Shown piece by piece: positions 35,001 through 50,000 of a stretch of DNA of 64,000 bases (its first letter is position 1; each line of letters begins with the position of its first letter). Source of the DNA: Neodontobutis hainanensis (Eukaryota > Chordata > Actinopteri > Gobiiformes > Odontobutidae); assembly GCA_024349245.1 (NCBI GenBank), contig JALDNG010000006.1, positions 3,027,501 to 3,091,500 of the forward strand, in the 5' to 3' direction. The position numbers and the translations under genes are program-made. Under the pieces are notes generated by a model. It was given only the letters and a program-made list of their open reading frames with translations, was not told the origin of the DNA and searched no databases.

Positions 35001-38000
35001 TACAGGCAAATGCAGATACACAAACATTAGTGCACTGCAGCCTAAAACTGTCTCTCTGTGTTGATTTTTCTGGGCTCCTAAATCTGGTTTGGGGGCAGAG
35101 ACGGTGCCCACTCGATTCTTTTATGCAATGCAGCAGGTTTTGTGGGGAAGCAAAGACGCATCCAACTCATCTCCTGGGCACAGCGCAATCAGGTAAACAA
35201 CAAGTCAAAGTCAAAAGGAAAAGCACAACGAGCTTGTTCAGAAAATCCATCAAGAGACACAAAAGCGATGAGGTTTAAATAATGTGGCGGTAGAAGTGAA
35301 GATGGTTGGGAGGTAAAACCTACCAGATGAAATTGTACAGAGGCATTACATAATCAGATCTGTTGCTTTAAAAAGGTCTTAATCAGTCAAAGCAATTAGC
35401 ATTTTACAATCATGACAAAAGAAAGATCTGTAAGCTTATTCGGGTTTTAGAAGGTGTCACAAAGACAAAGCAATAGGGACACTGCAGCCCTTTTCTTATT
35501 TTAATGAAACAATAGCATGTCACAGCTTTATATGTCAAAATTGTATTGTATTGAATTTATGTGTGTGACTTCCTGGTTAATCTCATTGACTCCAGTCTAC
35601 AAACTTTTAGATACAAGACTATGATCTTACTCCAAACCAAAGCCTGTTGAACAACTAAATCGGTCCTTCTTCCACAGCAACATTTATCTATACAATTGGA
35701 AATAGCTAATGAGGCTTTCAGAAATGTATTTTCTTCCAGGCAGTCTGTAAATATTATATAAGATGTGAATCTTAAGCAGGTAACCCTCTAAGCCTCCAGT
35801 GTAACAGCAGAGTTTGGACTTCTTATAATCAATAACTCCTACAAAAAGTAGTGAATGCAAGGTGCAGTCACATCAAAGATACATGAGCAGATGGAGCGGT
35901 CCACCATGTACATTATCGGTTAAAATGTGGGTGTTTCAACATATTTTTCTCCCCGTTACTGCTGTATAAAGTTAAAAGAAAAAAAAAAACAACAACATAG
36001 CAGCAATGGTCTGTTTGGAAGAAAAAAGTAACAGAGTAAAAAAGGGTGAATAGGAATCGAGGTATAATGTTATAGCTCAGGGGGGAGTTTGCGTTCGAAG
36101 CTTTCAGATCCGAGGAGAGCAAAAAGGAGAAATCAAACAACTCAGGAGTGATGGGAGACGAGTAGACACAGAGAGAGGTGGAGGAAAAAGGAAAAGGATA
36201 GAGAGAGGGAGAAAACAATCCTCTCGAGTTTTTATTTCCTCCATTCGAGCGAGGGACGACCTTGCTGTGTAAAATGCGCTGCTTCGCCGTCTTTCAAGTC
36301 CCACTCACTCACTGGATTCCCTTTGAGGATCAGCCAGAGGGATCAGCGGAGGAGAAAAAGAGAGAGTGATAGAAAAAAGGTGAGAAGAAAGAGACAGCCA
36401 GAAAAAGGTGGAAATGGGAGGGAGAGAGAACAGGATAGAGGAACAACCAGGGACACAAGTTAAAAACTTTAAGCGGTGTGAAGGCAGGGTGGGAAGATGT
36501 TTCTGCGGATGGCCCATGAGCTGCATGGGACAAAATTATAGGATGTGTGATCAAAGGAAGCAGAGATAAAAGCAATATAGATAGAAATAGCCTCCCAAAA
36601 AACATTTCAGACACATGAAAAAAGTACCAAATCAACTTGTAAATATGTTTTTGTGCGTCTTATGCTGCAATAGAACTCACCTAAACTCGGCAAGACTCAA
36701 CTGCCCCAGAATTTGTTATGAATGAATGTTATCTGCATCAGTTTCAATATATCACTGTCTTCTCACCTGGCATATTTAGGCAGCTCATTTCACATTGCTC
36801 CCCATTCTATAAGCAAAAAGACACTTTTTTTTAACCTGGACTCTCCCTTTCCTCATACATGAAGTTGTGTGACCTCACATTATGTAGCGCTCTTTTATGT
36901 TGCCAGCTGTCAAATGTAATGCTGAAAAAAAGATGTGGCAGTGCCCTGAAATAAATGAGCTTTTCTCTTCCAGGGCCAATGCAAAAATAATGGGCACCAC
37001 AGGCTAACAAGGGTCAGTAAGGACAAGAGCTCACAAATCTGTATAAATATGTAGCAAAAAAAAAAAGGCTAACGTGCATTAGCATGCTAAAATTAAGTGG
37101 TATCCACAAGGAATAGAAGATAACACACTCATGCATGAACATGTAACACACATGCAATTGTTTGTCTTTAAACAATTGCAAAGCCATACATTTTTGCCCC
37201 GGGTCATGAATTAACACACTCCCACACAGCTGACAGAAAGGTGCACAAAAGCACGTACTGAAGCATATTCATTTACGGTCTTTATGCATATGTGCAAATA
37301 TCGCAAGACAAAGAGACAAAATCAGGCGGAGAATGAGAATGGGGCTAAATGGGAGCTGTATTTGGAGGTTTGCATTATAAGAGACTTTACGGTGCTTTAT
37401 AGCCTCAGCTCATTTATGTAGCCCGCCTCCTTCTCGTCCGCCACCGTCACTGTTTCAGCAATCAGTCCTGTCTAAACCCTGCGCCACGGCTCTTCACTGC
37501 ATTTAGCCTCCTTCTGTCGGTTCTCTCTACGCTATTGGCTGAGCAGCAGGGAATCAAAGAACACTCTGGTCAGGAGCTGTAAAAAGGTCACCATCTCTCA
37601 TGTCTAACACACACAAAATACATACACCTTGCACTGAAGGATTCTAAACTGCTGCTTTATGGAAAGGCGTAAACCAGCGGGATTATGCATGAGAGTGTCC
37701 TTTAGAACATATACAGTACATCCCACAAGACTCTCAGTTGTATTTTATGGTTACACACCAAACACTATTTTAATTGACATATTTGTACCTAGTTTTTATT
37801 CAACCATCTACACCTCATATTAAAGTATTTAGTTCTTTGCAAGACACTATATTATTGTACTACTAATACAAATATTAGGAGTGTAAAGGAAAACAAATGT
37901 CGCATTTCGGTTCGGCACACAAATCTCGACTTAGCCACTTGTCTTTACCCAATATCTTTTTTGACAGGGAAGGAAATCTTTTTCTGAACAGAAGCCCTTA

Positions 38001-41000
38001 ATAATGTGGAAGGGTCTGGCTTCTTGTTCAGCACATATAGTTTGTAAAGAAGAAAAAATAAAAAAGTTTAGTACCTTCTTGCATGCAGTCTATCATAATT
38101 TATTTTATGCACTGGCATTTTATTTGATGTGTGTTTTTTTTTTTTTTATCTTTTCTTGTGTTCTTCTCTCACTGTGCCCCTTAACCAAACAGTTTAAAGT
38201 ACTAGAGCTGAAGCTGTCCAGCTTTTTAACTCAAATAAAATGTAGCCTTGTAAAAGTGAAGAAGCTAGTGGGTGCTCTTCAAAACAATCCGCCACTTAAT
38301 AATGTTTGTAAGAAAACTCGCGTGGAAGACCAGCGTAAATTATTTAAAAAAAACTTAACTATTTATTGTACCAAACCGGTACCGAACATGCTGTACTAAA
38401 ACCATACACTACATGAACGTGAACCGTCTACTAAATATTGTACATTTTGTTGTAGAGTGTAGCTTTATAGACACACTAGCAAAAAGGTGAGGTCTATTGC
38501 AGCATTATTCCTTGCACTTAAGTCAGATATGTGGTGTACAATAGTCAGAATAATTAAATGAATAATTAAAAGTAGGTAGCTATAAAAAAATATTGGATAA
38601 ACTAGTGTTGTTCTACAATGAAAACAATAGTAGGGTTATGTAGGACAAGCAGAACAGCAAAAGGTGACCTTTGTTTTGTGCAGTGTAATTAGGAGCATTT
38701 TGTTCCAGCTGCTGCAATGTCTCATCGACACAACAGAGAAGGAAGAGCAGGGAGTTAAGGAGAAATGTGGAATGAATAAAGTCCGAGACAGATGAGCGAA
38801 GGAAACATTGGATTATAATGGAAGACCAAGCCGATGAGCCACAGGAGCAGAGTGCATGCCATGAGGAAGGAAGGAACGTGGCGAGACGAGGAGAGGTGGC
38901 AGAGGAGTGGGGGTGCAGAGGTCTCCTAACCTGGTGCGACGGGGCGTTTGCTTGTAAATAAACATCAGCCTAAGATTATTCCAAGCACGAAAGCCCAGAC
39001 CGAGGGGCCCTGGGGTCAGAGTGGGCCCATACCTGGCACACACACACAAACAACTACAAAGACTGTGCTGTGAGCAAATCCTATTCAAATACCGCTGCAT
39101 GAACATGAACACATGAAAGCCGACATACATTTGGGATCTAAAAACCCACAAGCATGCATCCTAACACACAAGAGTCTAAATGTAAACTGACAACATATAT
39201 TCGGGGCACACAGCAAATCAAGTCAAAAGATTTTGGAAAACTAACAAGCACACCAAGGTTGGAGTAGCCACTAATATGGTGCTGAGTAAATACATTCCAC
39301 ACAAGCCACATTCTACAAGTCTGTTGACACTCATTACAGCTCAGACTTCTGTGACATCCAGCACATTTTTTTTTGTATTACTCCTATTTGTAAGAAAAAA
39401 AACAAAAGTCCAGGCGCAGTGACTTGGGTTATTTACATTGACATCACTGCTCAACAAAAGTACACCCACATCCTCAAAGCCCAAACCATGTGGGTTGTGT
39501 GTCTTTGGCTTTACCGATCCTGTGAAATATTGAAATTGTCTATTTTTTTGATGTATGAAATATAAAACACTTCGGCCACCTGTAACTACACACTTGGTTT
39601 TGTTAAGCCAACAACAGATAGATCTGCACACAGTTGCTGCAGTAAAGTTAACACCCTGCTTTGTCACTTACTGCTCAATGCTCGGAGAAAGATACAGTTT
39701 AGGGAAGACTTGCGTGGCCTCTGCATCTTCAAAGCTCACTGAAAGAAGGGCCACGTCCTCACCAGGGTCCAGTGTTGTGTCCTGAAAAAGACAATGACAG
39801 GTTTGGGCCATTATTAATACTCATTACATCAAGATACTCAACTCTGAGGATTCTGTGAGTTTTTCTATTTGGGCCAACAAGTGTTCAACTCCTAAAAAGA
39901 TTGAAGCGGTGGAATGGAGACGAGGAAAGACACCAGAAAAAACATCTGTTCAGTTTCATGCAACATTAGCTTCAACAGCTGCATCAAGAAGTGTAGCTGA
40001 TGACTGCGAGCACCTATCAAATCATGTGTAAGACAAACGCAGAGGCCACCCGGAGCTGCGTGCGGCAAACTTCATCTGTCTCTCCAAGGTCCTAATTTCT
40101 CATTCTGTGATGTTTTTCCTAGAGCATGGCTACTTCCGAGGCACTGTCATTAGCGCACTTCCACATCAAGTACCAATCTGGGCTTGTTCCCCCAACAGAG
40201 CTTTGCCGGCGTTAATCAAATGTCTTACAGATGGTTTGAACTCACCCGATTGTTATAATCGCTGCCCGTCATGGTGAGAGGAAATGTAACCACCAAACAT
40301 GATGGACAGAGGCAAAAAGCAACCAGTTAGCTGCAGCCTAGCCTCCCAAGTGAGCAGGCCTATTAACTAATGTCTGCTCCTTACAAAACCAAACTGAAGA
40401 CAGAGATGCCTGAGTGGGTGGAAAACTTCACTGAGCATATTCTCTCCAAATCAAGTGGAATAACATTTTTTGCAACTTAATTGTTAAAAATGGTTTAATT
40501 AATGACTATATTGAAATACATGAAAAGTAATAATGGTAAGATGTGGTCCAAATATACAATATGATGCTTCATTGTATCAAGTGGCTCCTAAGGGTAGTCT
40601 TGTGGTTCTTGAGGAAGAAATAAAGAATATTAGCAGTAGATATCTGCTATAATAGTAACAAATGTAGCACATGCAGTCACAACTGTCCCACTGTTCCTTG
40701 TCACAGCAGATGCATTGGGGTAAAGGCATAAGGAGTATGGGAGGGGATGCAGGGCAAGATGCAGGGTGTGTGGCATCCAAAAGTGTGGCCTGATGGAATC
40801 AGCTCACATCAATATAGTGTGCATCAGTAAACAAGCGCTGTCCATGTCTCACAGCAGTGCTCAGGGCCTCTGCTGCTGATGATATGGGACAGATAAGAAC
40901 AGGCATATGGGATGAAGGGCTAGGCTGGACATGGGGGTTTGGGAAATATTGTTTTGCTCCAGTTTGTAGCTGTCAAGTCCCGTTCTCATCTTTAAAGGTG

Positions 41001-44000
41001 ATTTAATAGATGCTTCTTTTGGACTGCGACAGAGTAAACAGATGGATGAGAACCAACAGGAAGGTGAGAGGGCCAGAGAGGAACATTGGAGCTGCAGTGG
41101 ACAATCCTTGGACTGGGTCAAACCAAGGGCTTTGGAAAGGGGAGAGCCTTTTTGTAGCGTGACTCATTTAGTCTGAGCGGACAGCAAGGAGCTGTCACTA
41201 GTCAGACTGCATCAGCAAGACAAGTGAACAAAAACTAAAGGCGGACCCCTTAACTTTGCCATTCTAAATTAATGTGCTGTGGAAGGAAGCAGTGTTGCTT
41301 GCAAAAAATAGATTTTGATCTTATACTGCATAAGCTTAAAAACAATATTTTATAAAAAACACCTTGGTGTCAAAAGTTGCCCGATTTGTGGCTAGCTAAA
41401 CTTTAAAAAGTTAGTTGAGTAAAAGGCATATTAGATTGAATTGGTATTTAATAATAATAATAATAATAACAATAAAATAATAATAACGCATTCAATTTAT
41501 ATTACGGATTTTTTCCTCAACTCAAATAGCTTACATTATTTTTATTCTCAGCAGTCACACACTGGGAGTGGTAAGCTACATTTGTAGCCACAGCTGTATT
41601 TCACATTTTTATGTCATAAGAAGCTTTACAGATATGTCTCCTTTCAGCTGCTCCCTTCAGATATGATATGCAAATCATCTAAAGATTATAGCTTCCCTAT
41701 GCGGCCATGTCCATTCATCCGGACTTGGGACCGGCACAAAAAGCACACTGGCTTGTTACCTCTTGTGACTGAATTATCAGCTTTTACTAATGCCTTTGTC
41801 ATTAAAAAGAATGTTTTAACTACCATCTTCTGTCCAGAACTCTGTATTTGGGAAGCTTGGGAAAAGACATCCTTATGGGAAAAAAACTGACCTTTTAACC
41901 TGTTTGCCTTGAAACCATTACTTAGATTGAAATAGAAGATCTTTACCCTCTGTAATAAAATTAAAGCCCCAAATGACCATTAAGATTTCAGTGCCACATA
42001 CACACACTAAATACACTGGAGGGCAAGGGCTGCTTGCTTATGTAAAGATTAGCAGAGGACTCACATTATAAAAAGCCTCGACTCCACAGGCTACAGGCAG
42101 GATCTTAATGAAGTGACTTCTTCATTGGGGAGTAATGAGCACTGAAATGGCCACTGCACTCAAAAGAGTGTCCTGCAGGAGAGGTACAGGATATTGAGGC
42201 AGTATTTACTAGGTACCCCTAGGCCTTGTGATTCAGCTGCTCCAGGACTGGATTTAAGTAAGTGTGAGAGTGAGTGAGTGCGGACATCAAGGTTAGAGGG
42301 TGCCTGGAAGTCAAAGCCTTTCATGAGGCCACCATTCCACATCTTTCATGTTTCTTACTCTTAGAGACACAAGGGTGGATGGACAGCCATACACACAAAC
42401 AGAGACACTATTCCTTATGTCCGTCCTTGTGTCTGCTGATGCCACGGCCTCTGGCAACTCCTCTGTGTGGCATGTGACAGGTTGGAGATGTGACAGCTGT
42501 CCTTATGCCAGACCAAGTCTGGCCAAAGTCACAACACACACACACACACCAACATGGATGGGGCTCTACTGCAGGGTTAGTATGGAGGAGGTAAGGGCAC
42601 AGTGTCCGCCTTCTTCACCCAACTTTAAATGTCATGCCCAGCGTAATGGGGCGGTGTGACTGACAGCAGGATTGTTGTGCAAGGACATGTCCAGCTTCTA
42701 GGCGTGCTCCAAGTGGCCCTGTGCATATGCTGGACACACAAACGGATGGACTTATTACCAGTGTAGTCATCGGGGGAAAGTTTTTCTTTTCTCTTTTTAC
42801 ATGTTTTGAAATAATGTCTATGTTTAATTTGCTTAACATGTTCATTGATACTTTGAGGCTTCCACAAATAAGTGTGTCAACAAAGTGAACAGACGTCCAC
42901 ATATAACCCTTGCCTTAACTTTGACAGACTTCTGTCACCACAGCCTAAGGGTGAGAATCAGAGGGTAAAGGTGGCGGCTGCCAAAATGTCTCATTGCATG
43001 ACATGAAATGCTCTGATTAAGAAAGAGAGTTGAGGATATAGTTCCTAATGATGTACTGCTGCTTATGAGAAAGGGGATGTGAAGAGCTGTGGTGCACTGT
43101 AGGGCTGTGAGGAACATAATGAATTTACAATGTCAAAGAAGGGACCACCTGGCTTGCAAATTTATAAGGACTTTATGTCCTCTAAACTGTTGTGTCACAC
43201 TCTTTCTCAAGCTAACCACTGTTTTGATCCTTTGCTGAAATGTGCATTTAAGCATGATTAACTGTCATTGTTATATTTTGTCCCAGAGCTTTATTTTGGA
43301 GACAACATAGCACACGCATGGGCACATCATTGATCAGTACTATTACAAGTAAAACAAAGAACTGTGAATTGTGTTTCCACCCAAAAACAGTCTACTGCTG
43401 TAAAATGAGAATGAACTAAAACCTTTTAAAGTCATAAGCATGGGTTAAATGTGGGTTAGTGCAACCAGCTGGCTGATTGTACAACCAGTGCGAGCCATGT
43501 GGTGAAACACAAAATGCAAATATTAAACTATGTATCATACCTTCAGTGATATCCGCAACTGCTGTGCAACATAAGCATAGTCTGACTAAGCTGTGCGTGA
43601 AAGGGATCTTATAAGATATAATTAAGATCAAGATATTAAGTCTTTCTTCCAGAAGAAGGAACTTGAACCAAAAGCTTCACTGTGGTTGAAACAATAAATG
43701 GCTGATGACCAGTGGATGTGACAATGAGCGAGTTAAACTGATATTTCACTGAAAGGCGAGTCATGTGTGTGACTGTGGCCAAGTGTCAGTGATAGTGTGT
43801 CAGTGATAGCATGTCACAGCAGTCTGTGCACATCTCACATGTGTGATGCAAAGGCTTGAAGCCACAAGCGTGACTAAAATATATGTGTTTACATGTAGAA
43901 AACAGCATAAATGCCTGTTTCAAGAAATGAATGAACCCATTTAGTAAGTTGTAGTATGTACATCAAAGGGCCACCTGACATCTATACTATGTTATGTTTT

Positions 44001-47000
44001 GCCAGCTTTAATTGAAGTGAATGTAAACACATTCTTTCATTGTCTTAAATTGGAAGATATATCCCTATTGTGGCATTTTGTTTGGTGATAATTGTGATTA
44101 CAGTAATACAGTAATGTTTCAGCGGCAGAGTTACCGGCTGTTTTTTCATCCTACTTTACTGATAATGAACCTATATTCCATTCTTTTTAAGCACTGAGAA
44201 CCCTTGACCCTATTTGTGGCTACTGGATCTTTAATCTAAATAAGTGTAAATTAATGTCACTGACTCAAATTACAGTTGATTTGGCTTTTGACAAAAAGTG
44301 TGTTTCCTTTTCCAGAAAGAACTGTTTAGAGACACAAGATAGTGTTCATTAAATGCACAAGTCCTATGCTTAATGACATAGACAGTCAATCCTTGTTAGT
44401 TTGTCCTAAGTGGAGAAGATAATAATTACCATAGGCAGCGGATATTGGAAAATTCACTACTTTGCATATTACTTAACACACATGCGTAAAGTGAGACACC
44501 ATTTGGGAAGTTCAAGCTGTAACTCCAGGTATGTAATATGTAATGATAAATCTAACCTTTCAGTCCTAAGATACAGTAAAAACCAGCAATCTCTAAAACT
44601 ATGAAAGATTTTGCTATATTGCTTCTATTGTCATAACAGTATGAACATCATTTTTATAGTGCTCTGTAGAAAAAGAATAAAGGATTCAGCAGAGAAAAAA
44701 ACACAGCGTAATTTATTGTGTTTCTCTATAGCCATTGGTAAACCACGGGTAAGCACCACAATTCACAAATGAGCAAGGACAGGCAACATACATAGGGACA
44801 GTGTTTACCCTGGAGCCATCAATGTGGTAAAATGCCTACAGAAAGCAGAAGACACACAGAATGACAAGGTATTGAGAGTTAAATGAAAGATAAATAACAT
44901 GATGGTTAATGTGAGAAAAACAAAAGGGATCAAAAAAGAACATTTGAAGGTATAAAAGAAAAACAACATATAGATAGTTGATATGAAGCGGGGGCGGAAA
45001 GTAGGCCAGATGGAAGTAATTCCATAGAGGCGCAGCGAAGAGCAGCGGGTGGGGTTGGGGGTGGGGTTGGGGGTTCTCTTGAGACTGGAGATCTCTGCGG
45101 CTCAGCTGGGGGTACAAGCAGGTGGGTGGGGCTTTTTGGTCAGAGACACTGTGTGGGTGGCTATAGTATAGGGTGCTGCGGTGGGTGACTGGGGAAGGGG
45201 GATTTAGGGGGGAGACGATATGTTTATCAACTCATTTAATATGGGGGGGTAATGGCACACAGGGGTCACTCTGGAGAAGAAGGCAGTGGATTTCATATTA
45301 AAATATACTCATTTTGAGGAAAAGTCATGCAAATACATGTCTTCTGAGGCTATGTCCATTATATTATGCATGTAACGTTTGCTGCATTTTCATGTTGTGT
45401 CCATATACAGTACCATATATGTACCTAATGTTAAAAACAGACTTTTAGCATTATAATTTATAATTAGTGTGGACAACCAGCTCAATTCCAAATCACGCAA
45501 CTCTAATTTTACTGATTTTATTAGAATACACCTGCAATGAAAGGCAAAACCAGAAAGCAATACAAAAAGAAAGCAACATGACAGATAACCTACTAAAACA
45601 AGTCAATGGGATGATAGATACTCCGGGAATATGTCTTGATTCCTTATCTGTCATGACACCATGAGGCAACAATGTGACTCAGTTACAGCAAGTAATATGT
45701 TGTTTATCATATGCAAACAATTATCAATTTGCTCGCGTCAGAGGCAGTCTGTGGCATTAGTCACTGCATATGGTCCACACCGAACGGGGTCAAATACTGT
45801 CATCATCAATGGAATGGTACTGTCTCTGACAAATTATCACCTCTGAGGAAGATTATGTCCCAAAAAATCACAACAGGAAAAAAAGATGAAAAGAAGAAGA
45901 AAGGGTCAAAGAGCTCAAATTTTCTTTTGCTGCTTACCACCTCATCATGCGAAGCAGCTCTGGTGCCACTAGTCATGTGTCACAACAGGGAATGATGGAG
46001 AATGCCTGATTCCTTCACCTCGGGCCACGACCTTTCTGACAGCACGCCTGTCAGTGTGGCACCAGTGGTTGTTGCCGCAAGTGTCAGCTCAGTGAATAGG
46101 AGCACAGTGAGGAAAACACAACAAATAAAATATAACAGGCTCAACCTCTGACCTCTGACTACTTGTAAATTATTATACTTTAAAAAAAGTAAAACTGAAC
46201 TGAAATATAAACTACAATTCCTTCAATAGAGAACTTAATTGTTTTAAAAGTTGATTAGTCCCACTGGTCACATTAAAATCCTGAGATAAAAGGGGTTTTA
46301 TATGTATATGTATATATATCAATCATTTTTGAAAATTACCAAAAATCTTTCTGTTATTCAAAAAAAAAAAAATGCTCCGACCCATATTCAGTATCAACAT
46401 ATTGGAAGAAAAATGCACTGCAAAGTCAAAGGGTCTCAGTAGAGGAGTGTCACAGAGGCTAATAACAAGTGTTGGTATTTTTTTTTTTTAAAGGAATGCT
46501 ATTGATAGCCAGGTTAACCAAAAACCCCTGACAGGCGGTTGCAACCTTGCCACATTATTATGTCAAGTCCTGTCTGCTTTTCCTGCCTAAGATGCCCTGC
46601 CCTGACAGGTGCAACCAAACCACAGAGTGAAGGACATGTCACACTGAGCAGCCAGCACATGCCCACGCACAGAGCTGTGTGGCATCAACAGTAAGACTGC
46701 ATTTTATCATGTGATAGGTGGTGCTGATCTAAGATTGGAAACCTAAATATGACCTAGATAGTACACAACACTTAGATTTATAACCAATGGCTGAACTGGC
46801 TGTCTTTATATTTAGACATCCAAATCCATGAGTGAGTCAGCAGTATAGACCTCTAATGGTAAATAGTTATGTCATATCAAAAGACTAAGCTCAAATATTT
46901 ACATTTGGCTTTTCGTGTGCTTAGGGTGTGGGCATTACCAACCACAAATTGATATTTTCAACAACAAGTATCAAGTACCTTTGGGTTTCAATGGGCTCTA

Positions 47001-50000
47001 TTTTTAGGATAATGCTGGATGTTAAATTGTGAGTAATGTACTGGTAATATTTCACACTGATTATGACCTCATACTCGGCGACTCTTGCATCACACTGTTT
47101 ATTGCACTACATTTTAATGTGAAATGATAATTGGAATCTTGTCATTTTTCAGTCTTTTTTTTTTTTTTAATGGTTTGATTGGGCCTATCCAAACCAATGA
47201 TCGGCATCCATGCAGTTTAAGTCTATAAAACCAAAATGAGTAAGTAACCTAGTTAATCAGATTAGAAATAAACACTTGCATTTAATGACTTCATAAAATA
47301 CCTGCCCGGCCAGTACTTTAGTCAGTTGTAAGGGAATAGCTGCAGCTGTACTACAAAATATTAAGAGTATACAAAAATTGTGATTAAAACATTTACTAGT
47401 CAACTAATAAGCAGTTCTGAATGTCACTGGTTGTTCTTGCACATAATAAAAGTCAGTTAAGAAAGCTGTTTCTGCTTTTTTGTTGTGTGGCAATTGCAAG
47501 TTTAAGGTGCATAATGTTGACAAGCATTATAACATACAGTATGTTGCCCTTTCTAAGATGTTCGGGCTATCCCACATTAAGTTGAGACTACTCATCTAGA
47601 ATAATATACTTGGCCATGGCCTGGAGATACATTCTGTTGTTGAAAATATCAATCTTTGTGGTCAAAATAATTTGCATAACAGGTAGACATCATTTCCACT
47701 GGGTGGAAAGCAGTGGAATAAAAGTGTACACCATGTTATTAGCGGGTCTGTCAGTAGAACAAAAGACAAGCCTCAGAAAAATGTTAAAGGTGTTGCTTTG
47801 CAGACAGAAGGTAAGCCCACAGCCAGGTACTGTAGGTAGAGGTCAGACTGCTGACCCCGATTTGAATCATTCTCGCCATCATATCCATGGATGTCCTTGT
47901 GTTATGGAGGGGATTTTGCAGTGAAGTGAATATCTGTTCAGACATAGGCTACCCCACACTGCTGGTGAATGGCGAGATGTTGCTGGTGGGTGCGGAGCTG
48001 TAGAGGACGACTGTTACCTGCAGCCAAGCATCCACATATTCTGAGCTCACCACAGTGGACATGTTTACCTTCCTCTGTGGACTGGCTGGCCTCGAGGAGG
48101 AGGCAGAAATTTGAGTTCATTTATTTCTTTATTTATTTTAAAGGGAGTCTGTCATAGTCAGAACAGTTGGACGTACAATGAGAGTTGCAGTTTTCTTACC
48201 ATCAAATTAAGGTCTTTTCACGGGTTTTTACTTTGTACACATTTCTTTCATCATCTATCCATCTTTCATTATGGCAGTGTAGTGCTTCTATATGCACTGG
48301 CGGCCTCTCTCAAAACATCTACAGTGATCAGCGCTGAGTGACACCACATTCGTGACTGAACCCACCGCTCTCGCTCCACTTGTGCTTTGTTCCCTTCATA
48401 GTCACTGACCCATGTCACCATCTCCAAAGCAGCCTGCAAGTGTGTGTCTATTTATGTGTGGAGTTACAAGCATTATTGATCCCAAAGGATATTTCAGGTG
48501 ACCTAAGTTAAAGTTAAAAGTTTTTCATAATTGTTTACCATTTTATTAAGCTAATGCCAAAAAGCACTTTCAGTTAAATCTATTTAAAAAGAAGTTTTAT
48601 TTGTACATTTTCTGTATTTGGCTTTTGCCCCAGGTCAGTTTTGCTTCCTGCACAACTCACCTAAGGCCAGGTTGAGTTGAGCCTTCGGCATCACTGGATC
48701 CTCATTTTGTCTCTACAAGCTGTGCATGCTTCAACAAGACCACTTAGCATCTAATTATTTTTACTCTAATTATTTTTGCTCTCTGTCTTAGCCCACTCCC
48801 AACCCTCTTTACACGCGCATTTTTAACCTTTGAAGCTCCGCAAGCAGCTACAGACGAGGGAGGGTCAGGGTGAAACACAGCCCTGGGCTCTTGTTCTGGC
48901 TTTTCATTTGTGGTGCCAGTGTCGCAGACTTCTGCACTTCCCCTTCATTTTTTGTCATGTTTTTATTTGTGTATACAAATTTAAAAATGAGAGTTTGCCC
49001 TGGGCATTGGTTCGTAGAAAAAAAATACATAGCTAAATATAAACTTAAGGTAGAGGCTAGGGGGGTCGGCTTATTTTAATAATGAATTCTAAAGTGCTAC
49101 AAATCAGCATAAGCAAATACTCGACAGATTGAGTGGTAAGCAAATTTTTCTTCTGATGATTCTCTCAAAAACTGTGCTGATTGTCCTCAAGTAATTGTTT
49201 AACAATGCCATGGACTTCCACCTCAGTAGCAGATTCTTTGTCCCCCAGGGGCAAAGTGCAGGAGCTGAGGACATACCAAAGCAAAGGCAAGACAATCACA
49301 GTCTTACAGTTCTTGCAGCAGACTCCTAACTTCTAAGTGATCTGTCACATTGGCGTCATCAATTACTGCTTACCTGGCTAGAACTACACAAGTATTATAT
49401 TTTATTGCAATAGCTTTCTAGCTCTGTAACATTATTCAGTTATCTGATCTGTGATAGTCTGACAAACAGCTTTTTAGCCTTTATTTTATTTTATTTCTTT
49501 ACTTTCTTGCACCTTTCTACACTAATCATAATTAACTAAATAGCCAAAAGACATACAACAATAGATATTTTAAAATGTCATCAGAATAATTACCATCTAC
49601 TCTTCACTCAAATATCTCTAATTTTGATTACAAGAAGAAAGCAGTTTCTTCACATGTGACCTCGTGTTCATCTTCTCTGGTAAAAGGTTAGTTCAAGATT
49701 TAAGATATAAATAGCACAAGGGTCACTTAATTTTTAAGTCTGGAGCTAATTAAGTGGGTGTTGTGTATACAACTTGACTGATTTCAACCCACTCTTTACC
49801 TTGGTATGCTTCTTTACTGGTTGATTTTGTACAGTTATATTCACTTATGACTGATTTGTGATGAAAAGTAAAATTTTCAAATAATGTGGCACAACAAACC
49901 TTTGACTTTCACCAAATGGTAAACCAGGACATTTTAATGAATGCAAAGCTAAGACCAAGTCAAGCTCAATCTTCTCACCTGATGACTCCAGACACTAACA

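Larger units (their letters stand above)
30992..39671 (-). other. babam2 intron, 8.7 kb
   Basis: No coding exon seen. It contains the purine-rich block near 36.1-36.45 kb, a possible decayed ribozyme-like repeat near 33.85 kb and a moderately GC-richer, CpG-containing stretch at about 37330-37560 that may be a regulatory element. Confidence 0.55.

Noticed and set aside
45845..45875. CTGAGGA motif as another hammerhead core
   Set aside because: No adjacent stem and no GAAA at the right distance.
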